A stretch of 33,986 bases of DNA from JAKPNF01 sp031556275 (GCA_031556275.1 JAVBTG010000082.1:1-33986); one strand, 5' to 3'. Counted from the first letter of the stretch, positions 1-6,860 are shown. The notes: generated by a model not told the origin, from the letters alone. Translations and numbers: made by a program.

Positions 1-344
1 GCCACCGGGTTGTAGAAGGCGAGGTAGCCCGTGCGCCCCAGCGTCCACGCTTCCGGCTCGCGCGCGGGGTCGCACGCGCAGGGGACGGCGTGGGCCGATT
101 TCGGCATGGCGGCGCCCGTCGCCTGCAGGAAGGCCATGAACAGCGCGCGGTTCATGGATTTTTTGAGATCCGTCGCCACGGCCTCCTCCGCCACGCCGTC
201 GATCGAGAGGTGGCAGTAGATCTTGACGAGGGCCGTGATCACCTTTGAGATGCCCACCCCCAATTCCTCCGCCTTGGCCTCGAGCGTCTCGCGCACTTCG
301 GGGGCCAGCGTGATGTTCGTGGGGCGGTTTATGCGTCTTTTCAT
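1..344 (-). CDS. Ribbon-helix-helix DNA-binding protein, C-terminus off the window
   Basis: Seen: an open frame with no stop from the ATG at 342-344 to base 1, so at least 114 codons. The N-terminus reads MKRRINRPTNITLAPEVRE, followed by a helix (ETLEAKAEELG) and a second helix (ISKVITALVKIY). This is the strand-helix-helix pattern of Arc/MetJ/CopG-type proteins. Known: such proteins dimerise, and the paired strands read palindromic operators. It is transcribed divergently from a second RHH-like gene at 432, and three TGTGCGCACA palindromes lie between them, one inside its own likely promoter, so autoregulation is likely. The region after residue 50 (helical, then a Cys-containing stretch CACDP) is not recognised. 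The true length is unknown because the gene leaves the window. Confidence 0.7.
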   Translation of the reverse strand, partial: MKRRINRPTNITLAPEVRETLEAKAEELGVGISKVITALVKIYCHLSIDGVAEEAVATDLKKSMNRALFMAFLQATGAAMPKSAHAVPCACDPAREPEAWTLGRTGYLAFYNPV

Positions 345-351
345 GACACGG

Positions 352-380
352 ATTATCCATGTGTGCGCACATTTTGGCAA
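352..380 (-). promoter_or_regulatory. Sigma70-type promoter of the leftward RHH gene
   Basis: On the minus strand, TTGCCA (375-380) and GATAAT (352-357) are separated by exactly 17 bp, and the start codon follows 7 bp downstream of the -10 box. The spacer contains a TGTGCGCACA palindrome at 362-371, as expected for a repressible promoter. The short leader suggests a nearly leaderless mRNA. Inferred from sequence only. Confidence 0.55.
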
Positions 381-432
381 CATGATTCTTTTTCTTTGAC
401 AGTGTGCGCACACAACAACTAATGTGCGCACA
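362..432. promoter_or_regulatory. Three TGTGCGCACA operators in a divergent control region
   Basis: The perfect 10-bp palindrome TGTGCGCACA occurs at 362-371, 403-412 and 423-432, so the starts are 41 and 20 bp apart (about four and two helical turns). The first lies in the spacer of the leftward promoter. The second directly follows a perfect TTGACA. The third covers the likely transcription start and first base of the 432 gene. Same-face spacing suggests cooperative binding by one or both RHH proteins encoded on either side. Confidence 0.65.
396..423 (+). promoter_or_regulatory. Rightward promoter of the second RHH gene
   Basis: A perfect -35 hexamer TTGACA lies at 396-401, followed after 16 bp by ACTAAT (418-423), a moderate -10. 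An operator copy lies in the spacer. Transcription would begin at about 430, right at the ATG at 432, so the message would be leaderless or translation would start at the internal ATG at 504. Confidence 0.45.
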
Positions 433-644
433 TGGACAACGAAGCACAAAAGGCGGCCGCCGCTCCCGCGAAAAAAACCACCGTCCCCCGCCGCCGAAAG
501 CCGATGAACATAACGGTCTCCGACGATTTCCGCGCGCAGGTTTCCCGCATGGCGTTCCGGCAGAACCTGCCGGTGGGGCGGTTCTTGGAAAACCTCTTGA
601 AAGCCGAGGTCGGCAATGGCGTCCCGCCGGCGAAAACCCCCTAA
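432..644 (+). CDS. Small ribbon-helix-helix regulator (70 aa)
   Basis: The 70-residue product has a basic, Ala/Pro-rich N-terminal arm (residues 1-24, including PRRRKP). A compact RHH-like core follows: strand MNITVSDDF, helix RAQVSRMAFRQNL and helix GRFLENLLKAE. The core is short, like phage Arc-type regulators. The ATG at 432 overlaps the third operator palindrome and has no ribosome binding site; the internal ATG at 504 (residue 25) begins exactly at the predicted strand and is a credible alternative start. Together with the divergent gene at 342-344 it forms the control pair at the left of the prophage. It could act as a lysogeny or plasmid-partition-like regulator; the sequence does not decide this. 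Confidence 0.6.
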   Translation: MDNEAQKAAAAPAKKTTVPRRRKPMNITVSDDFRAQVSRMAFRQNLPVGRFLENLLKAEVGNGVPPAKTP

Positions 645-709
645 AATTTCACCGCTCCCCGCCGATGAAGGCCGCGCGGGCCGGGCAACATCCGAACAAA
701 AAAAACACC

Positions 710-940
710 ATGGCAAAATCACGTTTCTGGGAAGACCCAATGATCACCATCTGGGAGGCGGAGGACGACATCGTCGCCGGCCTGCCCTGGCCGGAATGGC
801 TGCGCCGCGAGCGCGAGCGCATCCTCTCGCACGGAAAACCCGCCCATATCGTGCGCATGGAAAACAGGCGCGGCAAGGTCATGTACGCGCTCTCGCGCAG
901 ACCGCAGGAGGAGACGGTGCTTTCCGAGCGCCACGACTGA
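710..940 (+). CDS. Hypothetical small phage protein (76 aa)
   Basis: The 76-residue product is acidic at the N-terminus (EAEDD, residues 16-20), with a Trp/Pro turn (LPWPEW, 25-30), a basic helix (RRERERIL) and a short C-terminal strand region (GKVMYALSRR). I recognise no family. The start ATG at 710 follows an A-rich stretch (AAAAAAACACC), the kind of leader seen before several genes here. An in-frame longer reading back to 404 would overlap the RHH gene and is Arg/Pro-rich, so I reject it. It lies 65 bp after the RHH gene and 52 bp before the replication operon. Confidence 0.5.
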   Translation: MAKSRFWEDPMITIWEAEDDIVAGLPWPEWLRRERERILSHGKPAHIVRMENRRGKVMYALSRRPQEETVLSERHD

Positions 941-965
941 GGGGGGCCTGGGGCGGGATATCACG

Positions 966-992
966 AATTGTATCTATTTTTCAACTACAATT
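966..992. promoter_or_regulatory. Inverted repeat at the head of the replication operon
   Basis: AATTGTA (966-972) and TACAATT (986-992) form a perfect 7-bp inverted repeat with a 13-bp AT-rich centre, ending one base before the ATG of the 993 gene. In this very GC-rich surrounding it is the only AT-rich patch and probably holds the operon promoter or an operator. The exact promoter boxes are not clear. Confidence 0.35.
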
Positions 993-1862
993 ATGAGCGA
1001 GCAAAGAACACCCCTGGTCGGAAGCGCCGCGCGCGGACGCTGGTACGACGCGGGCGGCCCCGTCGACGCGGTGCCGGACGGCGGGGGGGGCCGCATGGTT
1101 CCCCCGGCTTTGGCGCACGCCCGCGCGCTGGGCCTGCTTCCCGGCGTCGGCCGCATCGTCTCCATGATCCCGCGCGGCCGCGCCGAGGGGGCCGCCCGCG
1201 AGCGATGGGCCCTCGCGGCCGCGTTCACGCGCCGCTCGCTCGACGAGCCGGAGGCCGCGTGGCTCGACCGCGTGGGCCTGCAGGCCGACCTTATCGACCG
1301 CCGCGCCGCGTTCGCCCTGAGCGTGCGCGACGAGGCCGTGTGCCATCTCGACGCGCGCTTGCGCCGCAGCGCCCACACCCCCGAGCCCGCCGCGGCCCCC
1401 GCCTGCGAGTGGACCGCCCGTTTGGTCGAGCGCGCCCGCGCCGACTGCGGCTATTTCAACCTCTGCGCCGGGCGCGCGTTCGCCGACTTCTCCCGCGGCT
1501 ACGGCGGCACCGTCGACGGCTACCTCGAAAGCGCGCGCCACATCTGGTACATAGCCTTCGCCCCCGAGGAGTCAAGGGAATCGGACTCCGCGCCGCATCT
1601 CGCCCGCCTGCTCGCGTGGGCCGACGCCACCGCCGCCTGGAGCGAGGCGGGGTGCTCCAAAACCGTTCACCCTGTCACCCTGTTCATTTCCGCCCCCGAC
1701 GGCGAGACGCGCCCCTGCGACTGGTCGGAAAACCCCGACTACCACGCGCTCGCCCGCCGCGCCCGCCGCTCTTTCGCCGCCGCCCGCGAACTGTGGTGCG
1801 CCCTGCGCGACTACGATCCGCTGAATCCCCCGCATTTCATCCGCACCCTTGACTTATCATGA
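993..1862 (+). CDS. RecB-like PD-(D/E)XK nuclease-fold protein with degraded active site
   Basis: The 289-residue product matches, in order, the layout of phage RecB/YqaJ-like exonucleases as I know them. An N-terminal GRWYDAGGPVDAVPDG/ALGLLPGV region (residues 15-52) is followed by a helical middle. GTVD (172-175) matches the motif-II aspartate strand, and WYIAF (185-189) sits where the catalytic D-x-K strand belongs. The C-terminal LFIS (230-233) and ELWCALRDYDP (266-276) segment also fits. The D/E and K of the D-x-K motif are absent (AFAPEE instead), so nuclease activity is doubtful. It heads an operon with SSB (stop and start overlap as ATGA), which fits phage recombination and replication. 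It may be a structural or regulatory remnant of an exonuclease. The family call is moderate; the active-site loss is read from the sequence. Confidence 0.5.
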   Translation: MSEQRTPLVGSAARGRWYDAGGPVDAVPDGGGGRMVPPALAHARALGLLPGVGRIVSMIPRGRAEGAARERWALAAAFTRRSLDEPEAAWLDRVGLQADLIDRRAAFALSVRDEAVCHLDARLRRSAHTPEPAAAPACEWTARLVERARADCGYFNLCAGRAFADFSRGYGGTVDGYLESARHIWYIAFAPEESRESDSAPHLARLLAWADATAAWSEAGCSKTVHPVTLFISAPDGETRPCDWSENPDYHALARRARRSFAAARELWCALRDYDPLNPPHFIRTLDLS

Positions 1863-2368
1863 GCTACAACAAACTAATCATCGCAGGCCGCCTCACGCGC
1901 GACCCCGAAGTGCGTCCCACCCACACCGGCCCAAGCGTCGTCAACTGCGCCGTCGTCTACGAGCTGGGCAGCGGCGAGCGCCGTCACAGCGTCGTCCTTG
2001 AAATCAAGGCCTTTGGCAAAAGCGCCGAAGGCATGGGGCGGCATTTTTCCAAAGGCCGGCCCATCATCCTCGAGGGCGAACTCGACCAGGAACACTGGAC
2101 ATCCCGCGACGGCACCGAACGCCACCGCATGGTCCTCAACGTCGCCCGCTGGGCTTTTTATGGGGACGCGGGTGCAGACACCGCTGCGGCGCGGGCAATA
2201 GGGGGCGATGTGCGTATGCCCGGTGGTGACTTGGGCGCAGATGTGGCCGTTGCGCGGACAATAGGGAGCGATAAAGGCGCGCCCGGCGGTGGCGCGGATA
2301 CGGGCCCGGTTGCGGCGCAGTCTTCTGATGGCGTGGACAACGTTTCAACAAGCGACTCGCAAAAATAA
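1859..2368 (+). CDS. ssb: Single-stranded DNA-binding protein, phage type
   Basis: Residues 1-100 form an OB fold of the bacterial SSB family: N-terminal NKLIIAGRLTRDPEVR, a central EIKAFGKSAEG and the GRPIILEGELDQEHW strand. It coats ssDNA during phage replication. Residues 105-150 carry about two copies of a 21-residue imperfect tandem repeat (GADTAAARAIGGDVRMPGG / GADVAVARTIGSDKGAPGG), mirrored by a DNA tandem repeat at about 2166-2310. The tail ends NVSTSDSQK and lacks the acidic hydrophobic DDDIPF-like tip that usually recruits partner proteins. ATGA overlap with the upstream gene and TAATG overlap with the downstream gene indicate translational coupling. Confidence 0.9.
   Translation: MSYNKLIIAGRLTRDPEVRPTHTGPSVVNCAVVYELGSGERRHSVVLEIKAFGKSAEGMGRHFSKGRPIILEGELDQEHWTSRDGTERHRMVLNVARWAFYGDAGADTAAARAIGGDVRMPGGDLGADVAVARTIGSDKGAPGGGADTGPVAAQSSDGVDNVSTSDSQK
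2166..2310 (+). repeat. Imperfect tandem repeat in the ssb tail
   Basis: About 63-66 bp units, marked by GCGCGGGCAATAGGGGGCGA (from about 2190) and GCGCGGACAATAGGGAGCGA (from about 2253), followed by a partial third unit. They encode the repeated 21-residue segment of the SSB C-terminal tail. The drift between the units shows the duplication is not recent. Confidence 0.6.
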
Positions 2369-2649
2369 TGCGCTTTTCCGTGCTGCTCGGTCCATTCCCA
2401 CGCGCCATGCATCCGCATTCATGGAAAAACCTTTTGCGCTACGACGACCGCGCGGGCGACCGTTTGCGGTGCCCGTGGTGCAGGGGGCGCGGCTTTGCGT
2501 CGCTGGAGGGGGCCCGCCGTTATCCCTGCCCCGATTGCGGTGGAAGCGGCACGCTGCCCCTAGATGACGAGGAGGAATATGCGGACGACGAGGAGGCCGA
2601 ATGGTTTGAGGAAATGGAAGACGCAGACGGGGAAGGGCGGGCGTCATGA
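2368..2649 (+). CDS. Zinc-binding CxxCxGxG small protein
   Basis: The 93-residue product has two knuckles of the DnaJ zinc-domain type: CPWCRGRG (about residues 35-42) and CPDCGGSG (about 54-61). Four cysteines should bind one Zn ion. The C-terminus is extremely acidic (DDEEEYADDEEAEWFEE), which may mimic DNA or bind a partner. Phages often carry such small proteins among replication genes; the function is unknown. The ATG at 2368 overlaps the SSB stop (TAATG). A second in-frame ATG at 2407 (residue 14) is a possible start that would remove a poorly conserved-looking leader. Confidence 0.6.
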   Translation: MRFSVLLGPFPRAMHPHSWKNLLRYDDRAGDRLRCPWCRGRGFASLEGARRYPCPDCGGSGTLPLDDEEEYADDEEAEWFEEMEDADGEGRAS

Positions 2650-3497
2650 AACTGCCCGCCATGCAATTTTACGTGGGCGACTGGCGCAAGGACCCCGCCG
2701 TGCAGGCGCTCAGTTTCCACGACCGCGGCGTGTGGTTCGAGATGCTGTGCCTGATGTTCGAGTCGCCCGAGCGCGGGCGGCTCGTCCTCAAAGACGGCGT
2801 GCCGATGCCGGAGGCCGCGCTCGCCCGCCTGCTCGGCATGGAACGCGCGGCATTGCGGCGCACGCTGGCCACCCTCGCGGAATACGCGGTCGTCAAAGTC
2901 GAGCCGCACACGGGCATTCTCTACAACCGCCGCATGGTCGCCGACGCCGAACTTTCGCGAAAACGCGCCGCGTGCGGCCGCTTGGGCGGAAACCCGTTTT
3001 TGCTTAATCAAAGCGGTTATCCGCCAAAAAACCTCGCCGCCAACCAAACGCCAACCCCTTCATCTTCACCTTCAACTTCATCTTCAAAAAAGAGGAAAAC
3101 GCGCGCGCGGGGGGATGAGGGATGTCTGAAAACGCACGCAGATTCGTGTTCCAAAAAATTCGAGGCCCCGTTGCCCAATGAGGTCGCCGCCTATGCCGAA
3201 AGCCTCGGCGGCGGTGTCGACGCGGATCGGTTTTGCGACTACTACGCCGCCAAAGGCTGGCTCGTGGGCCGCTCGCCCATGCGCGACTGGCGCGCGGCCG
3301 TGCGCGCATGGAAGCGCAACGCCGTAGAGACACATCCCATCCGCTTTTCAAATGCCCAAGCAACCCGCACTCCCTTTGAAGGCCGCAATGGCGGCACTTG
3401 CAACGCCCTCCCGCCACCCGCAGGAACGACAGCCGCCCCCGGCGCGAATGCCCGAAGCGTTCTTGAAGGCCAGCCGTTGGACGACCTGCCGCCGTGA
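2646..3497 (+). CDS. Phage replisome organiser / replication initiator (DUF1376-like)
   Basis: The 283-residue product begins MKLPAMQFYVGDWRKDPAVQ, then HDRGVWFEMLCLMFESPERG and a winged-helix-like segment (ARLLGMERAALRRTLATL, about 58-78). This is the recognisable N-terminal pattern of phage replication organisers (YdaU/DUF1376-like). A Ser/Thr-rich linker (about 133-150) leads to a C-terminal part (PNEVAAYAESLG...DWRAAVRAWKRN, about 177-227) common in these proteins and thought to be the DnaD-like or origin-contact part. It should bind the phage origin and help the downstream loader bring in helicase. ATGA-type overlap with the zinc protein. The Pro/Ala/Gly-rich tail overlaps the loader gene by 146 bp if that starts at 3352. 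Confidence 0.7.
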   Translation: MKLPAMQFYVGDWRKDPAVQALSFHDRGVWFEMLCLMFESPERGRLVLKDGVPMPEAALARLLGMERAALRRTLATLAEYAVVKVEPHTGILYNRRMVADAELSRKRAACGRLGGNPFLLNQSGYPPKNLAANQTPTPSSSPSTSSSKKRKTRARGDEGCLKTHADSCSKKFEAPLPNEVAAYAESLGGGVDADRFCDYYAAKGWLVGRSPMRDWRAAVRAWKRNAVETHPIRFSNAQATRTPFEGRNGGTCNALPPPAGTTAAPGANARSVLEGQPLDDLPP

Positions 3498-4071
3498 CCC
3501 CGAACTCTCCGCCCTGTTTCTGGCGGCGGGGCAGTTCGCGGGCGAGCTGGCGGCGTACTACGGCGGGGCTGGCGACCAGTGTATTGAAAAAAAGGATACG
3601 AATTCGGGAGGCGCCCCGTCCGCATATGCCGACTGCCCCGCCATGCCGCCCGCCTTGCGCCCCGTCCCACGCTGGCTCACGCTTTCCGGCCGCAGCGGCT
3701 GCGGCAAGACGATGCTCGCGCGCGAGCTGATGGAGTACGCCCGCGGCCTCGGCGCGCGGGTCTTTTTCGCGAACCTCTCCGACTGGTCGGACATGCTGCG
3801 CGGGGGCTGCTACCGCGACGAGGACATGGAGCGCGCCGGGGTCCTCGTGCTCGACGACTTCGGCGCGGAGCGCGTGACGGACTTCATCGCCGACCACCTC
3901 TACCGCCTGCTCAACAACCGCCTCGGCATGTGGACGGTCATCACCACCAACCGCACCTTCGACGGCGTCTCGCAGGCGGACACCCGCATAGCATCGCGCA
4001 TGATCCGCGGCCAAAACGTCTTCTTCGCCACCGAGGCCCCCGATTTTGCGCTGAGGGTGACAAAAGAGTAG
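3352..4071 (+). CDS. DnaC-like helicase loader ATPase
   Basis: AAA+ ATPase of the DnaC/IstB class, 239 codons from the first ATG. Walker A is GRSGCGKT (113-120), Walker B LVLDDFG (165-171), sensor-1 ITTN (197-200), and the arginine-finger region has DTRIASRMI (210-218). These are the family hallmarks for loading replicative helicase onto DNA. The start is uncertain: ATG 3352 gives a low-complexity leader overlapping the organiser by 146 bp, while ATG 3448 (residue 33) gives a 50-bp overlap and begins just before the conserved RDPELSALF segment. I favour 3448 but list the longer frame. It ends the replication operon. Confidence 0.8.
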   Translation: MPKQPALPLKAAMAALATPSRHPQERQPPPARMPEAFLKASRWTTCRRDPELSALFLAAGQFAGELAAYYGGAGDQCIEKKDTNSGGAPSAYADCPAMPPALRPVPRWLTLSGRSGCGKTMLARELMEYARGLGARVFFANLSDWSDMLRGGCYRDEDMERAGVLVLDDFGAERVTDFIADHLYRLLNNRLGMWTVITTNRTFDGVSQADTRIASRMIRGQNVFFATEAPDFALRVTKE

Positions 4072-4076
4072 GGGCT

Positions 4077-4091
4077 TTTGGCATTACATTG
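4077..4091 (+). promoter_or_regulatory. Possible degenerate copy of the late-promoter-like motif
   Basis: TTTGGCATTACATTG matches the second half (TTTGGC-N5-ATTG, identical spacing) of the 23-bp motif found upstream of the late operons. The GGGAAA half is not at the right distance (GGGG ends 2 bp before the T tract). It lies 54 bp before the ATG of the DUF6572-like gene. Weak, listed because spacing and position agree. Confidence 0.25.
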
Positions 4092-4144
4092 ACGGTTGCG
4101 GTGAGATAACTTAGATTCCTCCCAATTCTTCAAGCAAAAATCGC

Positions 4145-4468
4145 ATGAGCGTATTGGAAACAAATGTTATTGATGGTATTTACCACGACGACGACACTGT
4201 TTTTCTGATGATCGTGGATCATTTGTATTGGACTGACGATCACCTTGATATCCTTTCAAGAAAACTGGAGTATTATTTGGATGGGATAAACAGCCCGGAT
4301 CTGTATGTAAAATATCCCGCGGCGAAGAATAGAAAAATCTGCATAAAACTGATTTTGACGAAGGCGCTGAATGAATCTAGCCTGGATGCCTTGCGATCAT
4401 TGCAAAAACTCCTGGAAGCCAGGGGATATAATTTCACATTTGGTGTTTTTGAGGGAAAAGCCTTTTGA
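4145..4468 (+). CDS. DUF6572-like small protein
   Basis: The 107-residue product begins MSVLETNVIDGIYHDDDTV, then MIVDHLYWTDDHLDILSRKL, a YLDGINSPDLY segment and a C-terminal ALRSLQKLLEARGYNFTFGV. This matches what I know of the DUF6572 family (NVID...DHLxWDxEHL...YP...). That family has no firmly established role and often turns up near conflict loci. Base composition is clearly more AT-rich than the flanking replication and terminase genes, a sign of recent gain. It is convergent with the terminase gene, 37 bp apart, so it behaves like a moron. An immunity or accessory role is conceivable but not shown. Confidence 0.6.
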   Translation: MSVLETNVIDGIYHDDDTVFLMIVDHLYWTDDHLDILSRKLEYYLDGINSPDLYVKYPAAKNRKICIKLILTKALNESSLDALRSLQKLLEARGYNFTFGVFEGKAF

Positions 4469-4505
4469 TTTTGCTTGATCGGCTTATCGTTTCCGGGATG
4501 GATGT

Positions 4506-6110
4506 TTATCGCCGACGCAGGGACGTGATCGCCGCGCGTTGGGCGTCGGGGGCAAGACGGCGGGGGGAGGCGCTTTCGCGCACGAGGTTGGCGGAGAGGG
4601 CTTCGGCGACGTAGCGGGCGGCGTCGGCCGCGTTGCTGGACCAGTCGTGGACGGGTTCGTCCGACCAAGAGCCTGTGCGTTCATGCGCGCGTTTGTGGTA
4701 GGCTTCGAGGCATTCGAGGCCGCGCGCACAATTGGTTTTGTGGAACCACGCGCGCTCCAAGAGGTCGCGCAGGGCGTTGATCCCGATCCAGCGATCGGGC
4801 GTGCGTGGCAGGACGGTGCAGCGCGAAAGCCCCGCGCGCTCCAGCTGGTCGCGATAGGAGAGGCCGCTGCCCTTTTCCGTGGCCGCCGCGTCGTGCGGCA
4901 GGTAGCACGCGGGCGCGCCGTAGGGGCGGGCGAGTATTTCGCGCGCGTAGTGCGAGCCGGGTTCGCCCGCGTTTTCGTAAAAATCGACGAAGTGGACCTC
5001 GCGGCCCGCGAATTGGACAAACCAGATGGCCGTCGCGTCGCTGAAGCCGATGTCCCAAAACGCGTGGACGGGCAGCGAGCGGTCCCATTCGAAGTCCGCG
5101 ATGCGCCCCTTTGCGCGCAGGCGGGAAATGATGTCGCCGTAGATGGAACCTTCAATAGGCACTTCAAACGCCTCCTCGGGCGTCGAGGGGAATTCCTTGT
5201 TCATGGCGCTGCCCAGCAGACGGCGCTGTTTTTGCCACCACACTTTTTGCGGGCGCTCGAACGCGCGGGCGGTGCGGGTTTGCAGTTCCAAAAAGTAGCG
5301 CTCGGTCGCTTCCTCGAGCGGCACGTGCGGGGCGTCGAGGCGGTAGCCCGGCTCGTCGAACCAGTCGAAGAATTTGAAATGGAAATCGAGCGCGGTTTTT
5401 TGCGTCTCGGGCGTCTCCATCGCGTTTTTGATGAGATCGTAAAAAATCCCGCGCCGCCCGCCCTCGAAGGTGGACTCGACCGCGATCACCCCGCCCGTGG
5501 GCACGGAGGGGAAGGCGCCCGTGAGGATTTCGAGCGCGCGCGCCGGGTCGCGGTGGGAGATTTTGCCCAGCTCCGATATGTGCAAAAACTGGTTGGTGCC
5601 GCCGCGCACGCGCGTGGAGGAATGCACGGCCCCGCCGTTGCCGAACTGGATCGAGGCCTCGCGCCTGACGGTCGTGGGGACGTGGCCGCGCAGTTGCTGG
5701 GCCAGCGCGTCGTAGGCGAAAAACACTTTTGAGCGCAGGAGCTTTTTGGCATTGTCGTCGGTGTCGGCGCAGATCGAGGCCTGGCGGTTCGCGCTCCACA
5801 AGACGGTGTCGAGCGCCATCAGCTCGAACAGCGTGGAAAAACCCAGCTGGCGCGCTTTCAACACGAGGAGGCGCCGTTTGTTTTTGCGGAAAATGTCGCA
5901 CGCCACTTCCAGCTGCGCGGGGTTCATGCGAAAGGGAACGTCGCGCCCCGCGCGGTCGACCACGCGGTAGAGGTTATTCAGCCGCCACACCGGGTCGCGC
6001 ATGAGCGACTCGGCCTGCGCCTCGTCGGCGGGCGCGGCGTCCGGGGCGGGGAATGCGGGCGAGGCGGGGGCGTTTGCCCCGCCGTCACTGGGAGGAGGTG
6101 TCTTGCTCAT
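4506..6110 (-). CDS. terL: Terminase large subunit
   Basis: The 534-residue product has an N-terminal packaging ATPase and a C-terminal RNase H-fold nuclease. Walker A-like KARQLGFST lies at 85-93, Walker B FLHISE with catalytic E180 at 175-180, and coupling motif VESTFEG at 211-217. Nuclease acidic residues are D353 (FWDIG), D376 (FVDFYE), D407 (PHDAA) and D489/D496 (HDWSSNAADAARY). It cuts and pumps concatemeric phage DNA into the prohead through the portal encoded at 7585. Residues 1-35 are a Pro/Ala-rich leader. The start overlaps the small subunit gene by 26 bp. Unusually, the terminase genes run opposite to the virion genes they serve. Confidence 0.93.
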   Translation of the reverse strand: MSKTPPPSDGGANAPASPAFPAPDAAPADEAQAESLMRDPVWRLNNLYRVVDRAGRDVPFRMNPAQLEVACDIFRKNKRRLLVLKARQLGFSTLFELMALDTVLWSANRQASICADTDDNAKKLLRSKVFFAYDALAQQLRGHVPTTVRREASIQFGNGGAVHSSTRVRGGTNQFLHISELGKISHRDPARALEILTGAFPSVPTGGVIAVESTFEGGRRGIFYDLIKNAMETPETQKTALDFHFKFFDWFDEPGYRLDAPHVPLEEATERYFLELQTRTARAFERPQKVWWQKQRRLLGSAMNKEFPSTPEEAFEVPIEGSIYGDIISRLRAKGRIADFEWDRSLPVHAFWDIGFSDATAIWFVQFAGREVHFVDFYENAGEPGSHYAREILARPYGAPACYLPHDAAATEKGSGLSYRDQLERAGLSRCTVLPRTPDRWIGINALRDLLERAWFHKTNCARGLECLEAYHKRAHERTGSWSDEPVHDWSSNAADAARYVAEALSANLVRESASPRRLAPDAQRAAITSLRRR

Positions 6111-6489
6111 GAGAAATTTTGCCGTCGCCGTTTTGCAGGCGGCGCAAAATGCCGGCGAGGGAATCGGGGACGTCGCAGCCCCCGGGCGGATGCGCGGCGG
6201 GGTTTTGTTCCGTCATGTCGTTGAGCGTGCGCAACGCCTGAATGCGGGCTGGCGCGGGGACGTCGGCGTCGGCCGCGATCGCCGAAAGCAACCGCATGCG
6301 CTCGACGCGATCAAGCACCGGGTGCGGCGAGCGGCCGAGCGCGACGCGCACGGGCGGCCTGCGCAGCAGGCGGCTCGCGGCGGATTTCGCGCAGGCCGCG
6401 CCGGACTCCGGATAGGCGGTTTGATACGCCTCGGCGGGCGTGCGGCCGGCCGAAATTTCGCGGCAGAATACGCGCCATTGGGGTTTCAT
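6085..6489 (-). CDS. terS: Terminase small subunit
   Basis: The 134-residue product starts MKPQWRVFCREISAGRTPAE followed by AYQTAYPESGAACAKSAASRLLRRPPV. This is the helix-turn-helix N-terminus typical of phage small terminases (W..F...I..G.tp.eAY..AYP). The middle is helical for oligomerisation (residues 58-95), with a polar tail. It recognises the packaging site and delivers DNA to TerL. It lies directly upstream of and overlaps terL, and is separated by 3 bp from the preceding minus-strand gene, so all three form one operon from the divergent control region at 6829-7010. Confidence 0.82.
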   Translation of the reverse strand: MKPQWRVFCREISAGRTPAEAYQTAYPESGAACAKSAASRLLRRPPVRVALGRSPHPVLDRVERMRLLSAIAADADVPAPARIQALRTLNDMTEQNPAAHPPGGCDVPDSLAGILRRLQNGDGKISHEQDTSSQ

Positions 6490-6492
6490 GGT

Positions 6493-6828
6493 TCAGCGGC
6501 GGTGTTTGAGGGCCAGCTCCGCCGCGTCGAAGGCGCGTTCGGCGTCTTCGGCGTAGCATTTGAGCAGGGCGTCGATGTCGAGCACGAACCTCTCCACCTC
6601 GCCGGGACGGACCCATTTTTGCACGTCGTGGACCTCGCCGTCGCCCAGGCGCGCGCGGTGCACGCAGAACTCGTTGCCGAACTGGTCGCGCAACAAAAAG
6701 CGCGCCATCTTGCGGCGGCGGGTGAGCGGCGGGCCCACGCGGTCGGCCCGCACGACCTCGAGTTTATGGGCGCGCCCGCCCACGCAGCCCGCGATGCCGC
6801 AGGCGGGATCAATCATGCCAATTTCCAT
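6493..6828 (-). CDS. Hypothetical protein preceding terminase small subunit
   Basis: 111 residues from the ATG at 6826-6828. The N-terminal segment has CG-rich turns (DPACGIAGCVGG, Cys at about 10 and 15), followed by a basic stretch (TRRRKMARF), a strand-rich part (LLRDQFGNEFCVHRARL) and an acidic helix (LDIDALLKCYAEDAERAFDAAELALK). No family recognised. The same frame stays open upstream to 6951, but that part covers the promoter-like inverted motif at 6861-6883, so I set the start at 6828. ATG 6816 is another option. It is first in the leftward packaging operon. A role in packaging or virion assembly is only suggested by position. Confidence 0.5.
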   Translation of the reverse strand: MEIGMIDPACGIAGCVGGRAHKLEVVRADRVGPPLTRRRKMARFLLRDQFGNEFCVHRARLGDGEVHDVQKWVRPGEVERFVLDIDALLKCYAEDAERAFDAAELALKHRR

Positions 6829-6860
6829 GCGGGGATTTTCGCAGGCGCAGCGCGCCCTTA

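Noticed and set aside
404..940. A 178-codon frame covering the RHH gene and the 710 gene
   Set aside because: Its first 100 residues overlap the operator region and the RHH gene in another frame and are Arg/Pro-rich; the internal ATG at 710 is the sensible start.
4539..5732. A 397-codon plus-strand frame opposite terL
   Set aside because: TerL has all ATPase and nuclease motifs; the opposite frame has none.
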